Shown here in pieces: positions 9,324-18,078 of a stretch of 64,000 nucleotides of DNA (position 1 is the stretch's first letter; every line of letters starts with the position of its first letter). The notes beneath the pieces were generated by a model. The model ran no database searches. It worked only from the letters and a program-made list of their open reading frames with translations, and had not been told where the DNA came from. The stretch spans positions 434,001 through 498,000 of the forward strand of contig CANMSO010000005.1 of NCBI GenBank assembly GCA_947500545.1, read 5' to 3'. This DNA comes from an uncultured Aquimarina sp. Its GTDB lineage: Bacteria; Bacteroidota; Bacteroidia; Flavobacteriales; Flavobacteriaceae. The position numbers and the translations under genes are program-made.

Positions 9324-9376
9324 GTCGTTTTTATTCTTTTTTCAAAAGTCCATAAAAAATTAATAAACCCGTTATT

Positions 9377-12300
9377 ATGAAAAAACAACTACAATTAATA
9401 GTGTACGTTTGCATGGTGCTAGCAGGCCTTACTGGCTATGGGCAGCAAGTTGGCGATACCTTTGATGCTGCTAATGGTATCAAATATCAAATAACAGAAC
9501 TCGGTAGTCCCTACACGGTAATGATTGTGGATTATCTCGGTTCGGCCACCGTCGTAAATATCCCCGAAACCATAACCCATCAGGGTAATGACTTTAAAGT
9601 TACCAGTATTGAAGAGAGTGCTTTTAGGGGGAATCAATTGACCAGTGTTACCATACCCAACAGCGTGACCAGTATTGAGGTGAATGCTTTTGCCATTAAC
9701 GAATTAACCCATTTCACCATTTCAAGTAATGGTAACGGGATCAGTATTGGGGATGGAGCCCTATGTCACAACAATTTATCCAGTGTTACCCTACCAAGTA
9801 GTGTGACCAGTATTGGGCAAAATGTTTTTAAGGACAACCCCAACCTTGTCACAGTGGTGTCAAAGCGAACCGATCCCCCATCAATCGAAGAAAACACTTT
9901 TATAAACACAGGCCGTGACAAAATAGATGTGTTTGTTCCCAAGGGTGCATTAAGTGATTATAAAACAGCTTGGACAGGCTTCAAATCTATCACTGAAGAC
10001 GTGTCCAATAGTGATAGCTTTACAATTGAGGGGATCACATATCAAGTAAATGAATTGAATCCCAACACGGTAACAATAACAGACTATCAAAATCAAAATG
10101 CAGCTACCAGTGTAAATATCCCCGAAACCATAACCCATCAGGGTAATGACTTTGAGGTTACCCGTATCGGGGACTATGCTTTTCAGGGCAATGCCTTTAC
10201 CAGTGTGACCATTCCTGAAAGCGTTACCAGTATAGGCTTTGGAGCTTTTAGTGTTTGTGGATTATCCAGTGTTCACATACCCGAGGGAGTAACCAGTATT
10301 GAAGACAGTGCTTTTAGGAATAACCGATTGACCAGTGTTACAATACCCAGCAGCGTGACCAGTATTGGGGTGAATGCTTTTGCCTATAACAAATTAACCC
10401 GTTTCACCATTTCAAGTAATGGTAACGGGATCAGTATTGGGGATGGAGCCCTATGTCACAACAATTTAGCCAGTGTTACCCTACCAAGTAGTGTGACCAG
10501 TATTGGGCAAAATGTTTTTAAGGACAACCCAGACCTTGCCACAGTGGTGTCAAAGCGAACCGATCCTCCTTCAATTCAAGTAGAGACTTTTATAAACGCA
10601 GGCCGTGACAAAATAGATGTGTTTGTTCCCAAGGGTACCCTTGGCGATTATCAAGACTCGACCAAAGGCTGGACAGATTTCAAATCCATTACGGAAGGAA
10701 TTGGGGTTTCAATAGAAGCGCAAGAAACGACCAATTTATCGACTTTTACGGTCACCTTTCGGTTTGATTTGGATGTGACAGGTTTTACGATGGATGACAT
10801 TGATCTGGACAATGCCACCGCAGACAATTTTACAGGTAGCGGTTCGGTGTATACCGTAGAGATCACTCCAACATCCTGCAATGGTGCTGTCCAAATCGAT
10901 ATCCTAGCGAATGTAGCGGAATATGCGACTAATTTCCCCAATTTGGGAGCAAGCACTACAATAATGATCAATGCCCTACCAGTGGCTCCGACAATAAGTA
11001 CGAACAGCTCTATATGTCCTGGTGGAAATGCCGTGTTCATCATTACGGGAACCCCTGGTGATATGGTAACCTATAGCGGAGCCTTAAGTGGAACGGTAAC
11101 CATAAAAGATGGTGGAACGGTAGATGTAACAGTAAACGGGGCAAGCTCTGACACGACCCTGGAACTGGCAGAAGTAACCAATGGGAGCTGTAGTATGCCG
11201 CTAACGGGAACAGCTACGGTAACCGTTCAGGATGGTCCATTAACAGCTATTGCCCGAGACATTACCGTAGAACTGGATGCCAGCGGGCAGGCGTCCATCA
11301 CCCCTGAACAAGTGGACAATGGTTCTCATGGTAACTGTAGCAATGGTCTTATCTCCTTAAGTTTGGACAGGACAGGTTTTAGCTGTGACGATATCGATTC
11401 CCCCAGGACTGTTACCCTGACCGCTACCAGTGGTAATAACGCCTCTGCCACGGCAACGGCCGTGATAGAAATAGTGGACAGAATGCCTCCTACAGCTATT
11501 GCCAAGGACCTTACGGTACAGTTGGATGCCAGTGGATGGGCCACCATTACAACCATGGATATGGACAATGGCAGTTTAGATAATTGTGGCATAGCCCATA
11601 TGTCGCTATCACAAGAGGTTTTCATTAGTACAGGAACTTTTCCGGTCACCTTGACCGTTGCAGACAGTAGTGGAAACCAGCATACAGCAATGGCCACAGT
11701 GACTGTGGAGGCCTATCCAGCAGAAATAAGCCATGTGTTCACCGTATCGGACATGGACTATAAAATTACGTCCATGAATCCCCATACAGTAACGGTAACG
11801 GGCATTAGTGGAACCAATACATCAGGCAAATCACCGGCAATATCTTTCCCTGGAACCGTAACAATACCCGAAACGGTCATCCATGGCGGAAGCACCTATA
11901 TCGTTACCGGTATTGGAGATGGTGCCTTTGAGAACAGCAATTTGACCAGTGTAGACATTGGCCGGAACGTTACCAGCATTGGAGCAAATGCTTTTAGGGG
12001 CAACCAATTGACCAGTCTGACCATTCCCACTAGCGTTACCAGTATTGGGGGCAATGCTTTTACCGACAACCCTCTGACCAGTGTACTGGTATTGGCCGAT
12101 ACACCTCCAGAACTTAACTTTTATGATGTTTTTTCAGATCCTGATACTATAGAATTGACCGTTCCCACCGATAGGATAAATACTTATAGAACAGCCGGTT
12201 GGACGGGCTTTGAATCCATATCGGATGGTATTACGTTAATCATAGGCGGGCCAGAAAAAGAGAACTTTACCACTTACCCCAACCCGGCAAGGGATAAGGT

Positions 12301-12490
12301 CCATATTGATCTAGGTTCAGGGCAAGAATTAAAGCAAGTAAATATCTATACCACAGTCGGAGCCTATTTATATTCGGAAAATGGACCCGAAATAAACACG
12401 GGCCGTCTATCCAAAGGGGTGTACCTGTTTGAAATCGTGACCAAAACAGGTGATAGGTCTATTAAGAAAATAGTGATTGCGGATAGATAG
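9377..12490 (+). CDS. BspA-like LRR and Ig-like repeat protein with T9SS type A sorting domain
   Basis: A secreted protein of 1037 residues with a signal peptide at 1-22 (ends YGQQ). Two LRR_5 modules (about 25-205 and 215-435) are clear duplicates. Then follow an Ig-like domain (about 440-530), a cysteine-containing Ig-like segment (about 535-610), and two approximately 80-residue repeats starting DITVELDASG and DLTVQLDASG (about 615-775). Unusually, another LRR module follows (about 780-950). The last 80 residues are a Por-type (type A) sorting domain: TYPNPARDKVHI, then VNIYTTVGAYLYS, then LSKGVYLFEI. Its middle is close to that of the gene at 4563, but the tail belongs to the other T9SS sorting class. 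The two kinds of tail use different accessory routes in known systems, so the finished protein may be anchored differently from its paralogs. Confidence 0.9.
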   Translation: MKKQLQLIVYVCMVLAGLTGYGQQVGDTFDAANGIKYQITELGSPYTVMIVDYLGSATVVNIPETITHQGNDFKVTSIEESAFRGNQLTSVTIPNSVTSIEVNAFAINELTHFTISSNGNGISIGDGALCHNNLSSVTLPSSVTSIGQNVFKDNPNLVTVVSKRTDPPSIEENTFINTGRDKIDVFVPKGALSDYKTAWTGFKSITEDVSNSDSFTIEGITYQVNELNPNTVTITDYQNQNAATSVNIPETITHQGNDFEVTRIGDYAFQGNAFTSVTIPESVTSIGFGAFSVCGLSSVHIPEGVTSIEDSAFRNNRLTSVTIPSSVTSIGVNAFAYNKLTRFTISSNGNGISIGDGALCHNNLASVTLPSSVTSIGQNVFKDNPDLATVVSKRTDPPSIQVETFINAGRDKIDVFVPKGTLGDYQDSTKGWTDFKSITEGIGVSIEAQETTNLSTFTVTFRFDLDVTGFTMDDIDLDNATADNFTGSGSVYTVEITPTSCNGAVQIDILANVAEYATNFPNLGASTTIMINALPVAPTISTNSSICPGGNAVFIITGTPGDMVTYSGALSGTVTIKDGGTVDVTVNGASSDTTLELAEVTNGSCSMPLTGTATVTVQDGPLTAIARDITVELDASGQASITPEQVDNGSHGNCSNGLISLSLDRTGFSCDDIDSPRTVTLTATSGNNASATATAVIEIVDRMPPTAIAKDLTVQLDASGWATITTMDMDNGSLDNCGIAHMSLSQEVFISTGTFPVTLTVADSSGNQHTAMATVTVEAYPAEISHVFTVSDMDYKITSMNPHTVTVTGISGTNTSGKSPAISFPGTVTIPETVIHGGSTYIVTGIGDGAFENSNLTSVDIGRNVTSIGANAFRGNQLTSLTIPTSVTSIGGNAFTDNPLTSVLVLADTPPELNFYDVFSDPDTIELTVPTDRINTYRTAGWTGFESISDGITLIIGGPEKENFTTYPNPARDKVHIDLGSGQELKQVNIYTTVGAYLYSENGPEINTGRLSKGVYLFEIVTKTGDRSIKKIVIADR
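9680..9875 (+). repeat. Internal duplication in the third LRR gene (second copy 10370-10565)
   Basis: The segment from GTGAATGCTTTTGCC to CAAAGCGAACCGATCC recurs with an exact offset of 690 bases (230 codons) at 10370-10565, with few substitutions. It lies within the two homologous LRR modules of the same gene. Confidence 0.85.
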
Positions 12491-12952
12491 AATGTTTAAG
12501 GCAAGTTCGGTCAATAGAATAAATGGAATGGTCATCGGCAATGATAACAAGAAAAACAAAGAGGGTCTTTCAAAAATCGTAGGATGGGATTTAGTAATTC
12601 CCATAGACAGATGAACGATTGTTCAAGGACCGAGTAGTGTCGGCATTTATAAGTTGGAATATCAAATGGGTGATCGAACAATCCATCAATATTTTAAAAA
12701 AGATAAAAAGAGGTATTAAGAAATAGGTATGTCAGCAAACAGGACACCTTTTTGAAAAAGAATCTTTTGTTTGGGGGCAATGGTTTTGGCTAATACAGGT
12801 AGAAAGAGGGGTTTTGTTCTATAAAATCTTGATTGGCGATGATTTCTTTAAACCTTGAATGGATATCAAGCTTTTTGATATAATCAATAAATCGTTGTTT
12901 GTAGAAGTCTATCGTTAACATGGTTTTGAGACATAAATTTGTGAACTATGAA
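12491..12952. other. Spacer with possible decayed coding remnants
   Basis: No intact large gene. On the + strand around 12630-12720 one frame reads VGIYKLEYQMGDRTIHQYF, then KKDKKRY and a stop. This is vaguely like the helix-turn-helix part of an IS3-type OrfA, but far too short and broken to call. On the minus strand a 43-codon open frame lies at 12790-12921 (separate entry). No terminator is visible after the LRR gene. Confidence 0.4.
12790..12921 (-). CDS. Possible small protein, 43 aa
   Basis: An ATG-initiated frame reads MLTIDFYKQRFIDYIKK and ends in FYLY before TAG. It starts 31 nt after the stop of the 386-codon gene on the same strand, so it could be co-transcribed. Composition (many Ile, Phe, Lys, Asp) is normal for a short helical protein. 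No family is recognised, and it may be a fragment. Confidence 0.3.
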   Translation of the reverse strand: MLTIDFYKQRFIDYIKKLDIHSRFKEIIANQDFIEQNPSFYLY

Positions 12953-14113
12953 TCAGTCCATATTAGTGTTGTACTCATTTTTGGAATTGGAGTTTTGTAG
13001 CTCCTTGATAAAGGATTTCATCTCGTCGGTAAGGAGCAGAAAATTTTGATTGTTCCAGAAGGCTTCATCGTAAGGATAATCCAACTTTAAAACATCTTTG
13101 GTTTTGGAAACATTTTCCTTGATTTTATCTGTTTTGACTAGGTTAAGACCAAACCACACATAACTCGCATCGTACATTATTGGGATAAGATTACCCCCTT
13201 CGTATAATTCCACCTTGACATTAAGTTTAGCTTTATCCATATAATACAATGCAGTCTCTTTGTTCTTTGAAAAATGTACGTTGACTTCATAGAACACATT
13301 ACGGTACTTTATTCCTCTTTTTTGGGTAAACTCCTTGGTTGGTCTGTCATCTATAAAATAGTATTCCTCAATGGCCATATCCTGGGAATCGATAATGTAA
13401 CGTCCCTTTGCGGAAAGGTTCTCATAAGTGCTTTTTGCCTTGAACATTAGTTTGTTCTTAGTGCCATTTTTGGATAAATTCGCTTCCAAATTGAAGTATT
13501 TAGGCGATACGGCAATAGAGGACAATACCTTATCCATTCCTGCTAAGCCCCACATCTCAAAATAGATGTCATTTTCTTTTATCGCTGCTTTCCTCATATT
13601 TGCAACATGTACACCTATATTATTTTTTGGTCTAGGTTTTTTACCTGTAGCCAAAAGCTGTTTTCTTCTTATCAGGCCATTGATATCCTGTAATTTTATA
13701 ATGCTGTCGTTACGTTTCAATAAGGTTCTCATAAAAAAGGACTCCGTATAAGGCTCAAAGGGATAGTTCTTCCCAACTCTGATAAAATCCTTTAATGAGA
13801 GTGAGGTATTGGTAATGAGCACCTCGTCCAGTTCGTAAAACTTACTTTTCATATACACCATATCAAGAACGGTGCTGTTGCTTTCTATATCTCTAGTTGT
13901 TTTCTCATAACCGATAAGATTAAAATGGATACTCCCTCTCTCAACTTCAAGCTCAAATTTCCCGTCTGCATTGGTAAGTGTATAGGAATCTTTAGTGTAG
14001 ACATCAACAAACTCCAAAGGTTTTTTTGTTTCGCTGTCCAGAACAACCCCATTGATTGTTCTTTGAGCATATAGCCCTACAGGGAGCAAGAGTAGTATTA
14101 CAAATAGACGCAT
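12953..14113 (-). CDS. Secreted protein with carboxypeptidase-like regulatory domain
   Basis: 386 residues. A signal peptide (1-16, cut after YAQ) is followed by a carboxypeptidase-regulatory-like beta-sandwich at about 17-95. Its pattern is typical: INGVVLDSETKKPLEFVDVY, then TNADGKFEL, then FNLIGYEK. The rest (about 100-386) resembles the periplasmic part of many Bacteroidota proteins that join this domain to an unnamed region, without a TonB-dependent barrel. It is probably exported to the periplasm or outer membrane. The exact role is unknown. It is transcribed alone or with the small frame downstream. Confidence 0.75.
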   Translation of the reverse strand: MRLFVILLLLPVGLYAQRTINGVVLDSETKKPLEFVDVYTKDSYTLTNADGKFELEVERGSIHFNLIGYEKTTRDIESNSTVLDMVYMKSKFYELDEVLITNTSLSLKDFIRVGKNYPFEPYTESFFMRTLLKRNDSIIKLQDINGLIRRKQLLATGKKPRPKNNIGVHVANMRKAAIKENDIYFEMWGLAGMDKVLSSIAVSPKYFNLEANLSKNGTKNKLMFKAKSTYENLSAKGRYIIDSQDMAIEEYYFIDDRPTKEFTQKRGIKYRNVFYEVNVHFSKNKETALYYMDKAKLNVKVELYEGGNLIPIMYDASYVWFGLNLVKTDKIKENVSKTKDVLKLDYPYDEAFWNNQNFLLLTDEMKSFIKELQNSNSKNEYNTNMD

Positions 14114-15105
14114 TTCTAATGATTTGAATTAAGGGTACTAGAAAACTATTTAGAACAAAAAAAAGGGTAAAACACCTCTCTTCTTTTAAGGCTTTTGTTT
14201 GATTGTTTCATATAACTTGATTTTAAAATTTAGTAATAATTCCTAATGGTAGATTCACTTTATATCTATAGCATTTTTATGACTCTTATTCTCATTAGAA
14301 GCTTGAATGTTATAAATACAAACTGTTCTTAAAGCAAAAAAATATTAAGGAAAAAGAAAATTAAAAGTGCTAATTGGAATTAATAGAGGGACAATTATAG
14401 CCAAAGTGGGGATGAGTGATTTTAACAGTGATATGATTCATCATATTGGATACAATAGCTTTCTTTTCAATTACCTTAGCATAAAAATAGGTGGCAGCTA
14501 TTTTGAGTGCCGCAATAATTTTGAAACCGTACACGATTGAAAAGAATTACGGTTATGTTAAAAATCTTTCAGATAACATATACATCAAAAAGTCACCAAA
14601 TTAAAAATAGTATTGATTGGCTCATTTAATAACAAATATTATATTTGACCGTCTTAATATAGACAAAACACGACAAAAGTTCTTATCAAATATGTTACCT
14701 AATCGGTTACCAAGTCAACAACACGAAACGTAACGTTTTGACTATTAAAAATATAAAGGGGACGGCAGACTTCCTGCCACCCCGACTTCAATATTTTGAT
14801 CCTAATAATCTATTTATTATCAGGATTTTTTGTTTTTAAAACTCTCGAAAAACACCCTTTTTTATGTTAGAACACCGTATTAAAATCAACAATTCGGATA
14901 ACTAATTAATTTAACATTTCTTACTTATTGAGAACCAACCCACTTAGCAAAAGGTTCGGCAAGGAAACAGGATTTGAATCAATGAATTTTAGCCTTTATA
15001 ACTAGACTTTTTAATACTTGTAGCCTTACCTAAAAGGAGTTACAGATTTATTATAGTTCCTACTATTGTAATATTCATAATAGGAAATTCTAATTCAATT
15101 CTTTG
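14114..15105. other. About 1 kb without a confident gene
   Basis: The stretch is AT-rich. A frame of 42 codons (ATG at 14412, stop at 14540, + strand; open upstream to about 14360) may be a gene remnant. A GC-rich hairpin (GGCAG and CTGCC around ACTTC, flanked by GGGG and CCCC, 14759-14784) and a terminator-like stem-loop (14799-14832) follow. They imply that something on the + strand was, or is, transcribed toward 14830. I looked for a tRNA or small RNA here and could not fold a cloverleaf. Confidence 0.5.
14799..14832 (+). terminator. Orphan rho-independent terminator
   Basis: ATCCTAATAA pairs with TTATCAGGAT (one mismatch) and is followed by TTTTTGTTTTT. No gene on the + strand ends nearby. 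A GC-rich hairpin lies just upstream at 14759-14784. Confidence 0.55.
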
Positions 15106-16488
15106 TTAACTATAGTTTTTTACAATTTCATTTATAATATTTTGTTTGAACTTTTCATCGGTAATAAAATCTCTCTCAAATTCTTCAAACGCTTCTTTTT
15201 TTATGCCACTTTTGATTGCGGACTTCTTCCAAAGCTGTAGTGTTAATGTTTCATTTTTTGCAAATTCCAATAAATACTGAATCACCAGATTCATCTTATT
15301 CCTGCCAAATTTATCTTCGAAACATTTTAGCATAAGAGGAGCTAGGACATATCTATACGTTTCTCCAATTTCATTTCTATTTTCAATTTGGTTTAAGGGA
15401 ATGAAGTTGTCGTCTTTTAAGTATTTCAATTGCCCTATCAAAACTTCCGATAGAAATTGTTTTCCGGATAAATCTTCCGCAGTATTATAAGATAAATATT
15501 CAGCGAACGATTCGAGCCAAAACCATCCTAAATTCCCGGACATTACGTTACTCCCAAAATAATTATGACCAAATTCGTGTCCGAAATATCTAAAATGATG
15601 ATCGAAGAATTTCCCGTCAGCATCTATTAATTTTTCGAAATCCAATCCAGTAAAGGCAAATGTAGGATATGTGTTAAATCCCCAGCTACTTCCTTTTCGT
15701 CTTTTATTTATTGCCGTATGGTTAATCAAATAGATGTTATCCGTAAACTCAAGGCCAAGATTATTGGAAAGGTTGTTCTTGATTAATTCTATGTTCTCAA
15801 ATATAACCTCGGCATTCTCTTTGGTTACCAATGTATTTAAAATGTAATCGCCATGGTTTTCGATAAAATTATAGTTGCCAGCAAATAATAAAAGTGGAAA
15901 CGGCTTTTCGGAAACAAAATGCGCATCAGTTGCCCTTTTTGGAGCAGTTCCATTTATAAAAATGGTATTCCCACCTTTTATTCCTATCATCAAATCATAC
16001 GAATAACTATCTATCAACTTATCATTTTCAGAATCGTAAATAACAGGGTACCATTTTGTTTGCTCCGTAGCCCTTAAGGTTCGCTTGTTAATTGCAATGA
16101 TACCTTTATCGTCAAATTGATTGTAATCATTCTTATATACCGGAAATGCTCCTGAATACGTAATTTGAAAACCTTCAGGGATATACGCTGTACTATCAAT
16201 TTCAAAGTTATATTCTATAGCTTCTCCTCGGATTTTACCATCGTAATAGCCATTATATCTAATTAATTCGTCTTGACCGTTTTTAAAATATTTGATATTC
16301 ATGCCTTTGTTCAGCAATATGTGATACTCTTTTATCTTAGGGATATTGGACAGGTTCAAGTCACATATGATAAGGCCAGAATTCATGTCGATTTCTACAC
16401 TACCCGAAATATGGATTTGGGCAGAAATAGTATTGGAGGTTATCAAGACAGTGATAAAGACTACGAAAATAAAGTTGCTTGCTTTCAT
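15106..16488 (-). CDS. Exported M1-like (gluzincin) metallopeptidase
   Basis: 460 residues with a signal peptide (1-23, cut after SAQ). The zinc signature HEFGH lies at about residue 300, followed by NYFG and then WFWLESFAEY, where M1 enzymes usually have WLNEGFAEY. The Glu of the second motif comes 17 residues after HEFGH instead of 18, because one residue is missing. An N-terminal beta-rich region (about 24-220) matches the position of the M1 substrate-binding domain. It probably cleaves peptides in the periplasm or outside the cell. At 460 residues it lacks the long C-terminal helical domain of classic aminopeptidase N. Transcription is leftward and it has no operon partner. Confidence 0.75.
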   Translation of the reverse strand: MKASNFIFVVFITVLITSNTISAQIHISGSVEIDMNSGLIICDLNLSNIPKIKEYHILLNKGMNIKYFKNGQDELIRYNGYYDGKIRGEAIEYNFEIDSTAYIPEGFQITYSGAFPVYKNDYNQFDDKGIIAINKRTLRATEQTKWYPVIYDSENDKLIDSYSYDLMIGIKGGNTIFINGTAPKRATDAHFVSEKPFPLLLFAGNYNFIENHGDYILNTLVTKENAEVIFENIELIKNNLSNNLGLEFTDNIYLINHTAINKRRKGSSWGFNTYPTFAFTGLDFEKLIDADGKFFDHHFRYFGHEFGHNYFGSNVMSGNLGWFWLESFAEYLSYNTAEDLSGKQFLSEVLIGQLKYLKDDNFIPLNQIENRNEIGETYRYVLAPLMLKCFEDKFGRNKMNLVIQYLLEFAKNETLTLQLWKKSAIKSGIKKEAFEEFERDFITDEKFKQNIINEIVKNYS

Positions 16489-16684
16489 GGGAATTAATTT
16501 TACTATAGGGACATCTGATTTCTATAAACGTTACATTTTAAAGTTCTGCTTATAATTTTGCACCGTAACAAATTTTAATGCACACAATATTTAATAAAAT
16601 AGTTGGAATTAGGGTTTAGTGTAAACGGTAAAATTAAAGCGACTCCGATTTATCACCAGAGCCGCTAGTATATATAAGTTTGAT

Positions 16685-17040
16685 TTAATTCCCTCCAATT
16701 GGCATCATTGGATAAACCTCTATTTTTGTAGAAAAATCATTGAAAATTGGATTTTCTTTTGCGATTTGTACTGCCTCATTAATGTCCTTGGCTGTTATGT
16801 GGAAAACCCTGCCACCACTTCTTTACTCTCATTAAAAGGGCCATCTTTGAGTATCCCATTACTTTCGGTAATTATTCTACTGCCTGATTTCTCTATAGGG
16901 TTGGCGCCTTTCAAGATTCCTTTTTTCATTAAATCCCCAATATAGGCACCTCCGTGCTCCATGCGGTTCTGTAACTGCTCAGTTGATAGATCTGTCCAAA
17001 CACATCCTTCGGTTTTAACAATCAATAAATAATCTTTGAT
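16685..17040 (-). pseudogene. YCII-related protein, frameshifted
   Basis: Reading leftward from about 17040 (codons for IKDYLLIVKTEG, with ATC where ATG is expected; TTG at 17025 could start), the frame gives a YCII-like domain including ILKDGPFNESKEVVAGF and then hits a stop. Adding one T to the TTTT run near 16808-16811 restores FHITAKDINEAVQIAKENP and ends in MMPIGGN with TAA at 16685. A one-base deletion in a T-run therefore broke a gene of about 118 codons. YCII proteins are small ferredoxin-like-fold proteins, often in clusters with SnoaL-like proteins and regulators, as here. A sequencing error is the alternative. Confidence 0.75.
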
Positions 17041-17488
17041 CGTTTATATTTTAAAGTTAATAATGACATTTATTCCACAATGATAACCGAAGTTGATAGA
17101 TAGTGACATCATTGTTCAATTATTTTTAAAATATTCTTCAAACAATTTTTTTAGCATCAACCTTACCAGCTCTTTGCCCGTACGACAATGTGTTGAACGG
17201 GATGGTAGTAAACTACTTAAATTTAGTTTCTCAACAGGTAAATGAGCGAAATTACTAAAAGAGACAAATAGCTTTAGACAGAGGTGTGTTTACCAAATAA
17301 CTATTATTAAAAATGAAATACCCCAAAGGGTGATTACAACTTTGTAGTCGCTGTTTTTTTGTGTTTCTGCGAAAGTAATACTGTAACATTAAATTTTGGT
17401 CATTCCTCAAAAGATTTTGGTTAACAATAAAGTGTGTGTGTCGAATATCTTTGTACCATCAAATAATAACATTTAAAAAATTACAATT
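17041..17488. other. Divergent spacer before the SnoaL cluster
   Basis: No gene seen. It separates the leftward YCII pseudogene from the rightward cluster and carries the operator and promoter described at 17394-17453. Confidence 0.6.
17394..17453 (+). promoter_or_regulatory. Cluster promoter 1 with direct-repeat operator
   Basis: TTTTGGTCATT (17394) and TTTTGGTTAAC (17415) form a direct repeat with a 21-bp period, two helical turns, as AraC-family regulators commonly use. The -7 box TATCTTTG (17446-17453) fits the Bacteroidota consensus TAnnTTTG. No TTG lies at the usual -33 spacing, so the promoter probably needs an activator. The same layout, with 52 bases from operator start to -7 box, recurs at 18708-18767. 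The likely regulator is the AraC-type protein at 21648. Confidence 0.65.
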
Positions 17489-18031
17489 ATGAAAACTTTA
17501 AAAACAATTTCAAAAATAGTAATCGTATCGCTTATAATGATATCATTTACTGCTTCTGCTCAAAATAATAATAGTATAGGCCGTCAATTCTACGACGCAT
17601 TTCAAAAAGGTGATTTTGATAAGTTTGATGATATAATTCATCAAGATGTTGTAACCATATCCTCGGGATCTTATCAGAATGCAAATGGAATAGAGGCTCT
17701 TAAAACTTGGGCAAAAGGATTCTTGACTGCTTTCTCTGCCAGAATCGATTTAGTGGATGAATTAGAAACAAAAAACAGAGGCTTTATTGCCGTAAATCTT
17801 AACTGGAAGCACGTTGGTGATTTCTTTGGGATGCCACCTACTGGAAGAGAAGGCACTTCAGTTGAATATCTTATTTATAAAATCAAAGATGGAAAAATAA
17901 GCGAAATAAGAGCTGCCGATTTATCATTAGACTTAGTGACTTATATGAAAGAATCCGGATTTCCAGTTCGTATGGGGATGCATCCAGAACCACTTATTAA
18001 AGGAATAGAGAGAAGACCAATGAATCACTAA
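17489..18031 (+). CDS. Exported SnoaL-like (NTF2 fold) protein
   Basis: 180 residues with a signal peptide (1-24, ASAQ). The mature part has the SnoaL/NTF2-like pattern: RQFYDAFQKGDFDKFDDIIHQDV, then GIEALKTWAKGFLTAF, then WKHVGDFFGMPPTGREG, then VEYLIYKIKDGKISEIRAADL. The PPTGR segment and the closing strands are typical of ester-cyclase-like SnoaL members. Such proteins are cyclases, isomerases or ligand binders. The substrate is unknown. First gene behind promoter 1. Export is unusual for the fold and sets it apart from the cytoplasmic paralog at 18808. Confidence 0.8.
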   Translation: MKTLKTISKIVIVSLIMISFTASAQNNNSIGRQFYDAFQKGDFDKFDDIIHQDVVTISSGSYQNANGIEALKTWAKGFLTAFSARIDLVDELETKNRGFIAVNLNWKHVGDFFGMPPTGREGTSVEYLIYKIKDGKISEIRAADLSLDLVTYMKESGFPVRMGMHPEPLIKGIERRPMNH

Positions 18032-18078
18032 TTCTAAAGGTTCTACCCTACTTTAATATAACATAAAAACATTATACG

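Larger units (their letters stand above)
8537..9376. other. Repeat-rich spacer before the third BspA-like gene
   Basis: No convincing gene. The left half is full of GTACC- and GGTGGG-containing words. It holds a direct repeat (8671-8710 and 8735-8775, each starting CTGACAACTCTACAGG and ending near GAAGTACCCC) and a 40-bp palindrome (8766-8805). An open frame at 8763-8972 runs through these repeats and its product resembles nothing I know, so I do not call it. The right half (about 8988-9323) is the homolog of 112-441. Confidence 0.6.

Noticed and set aside
12630..12720. Possible IS3-type OrfA remnant
   Set aside because: Only about 27 codons with weak resemblance, broken by a stop, and no terminal repeats seen.
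13566..13751. 61-codon + strand frame inside the regulatory-domain protein gene
   Set aside because: Shadow frame of the real gene on the minus strand.
14640..14790. Possible tRNA or attachment site near the GC-rich hairpin
   Set aside because: No cloverleaf or TPsiC-like arm could be built, and no integrase gene is nearby.
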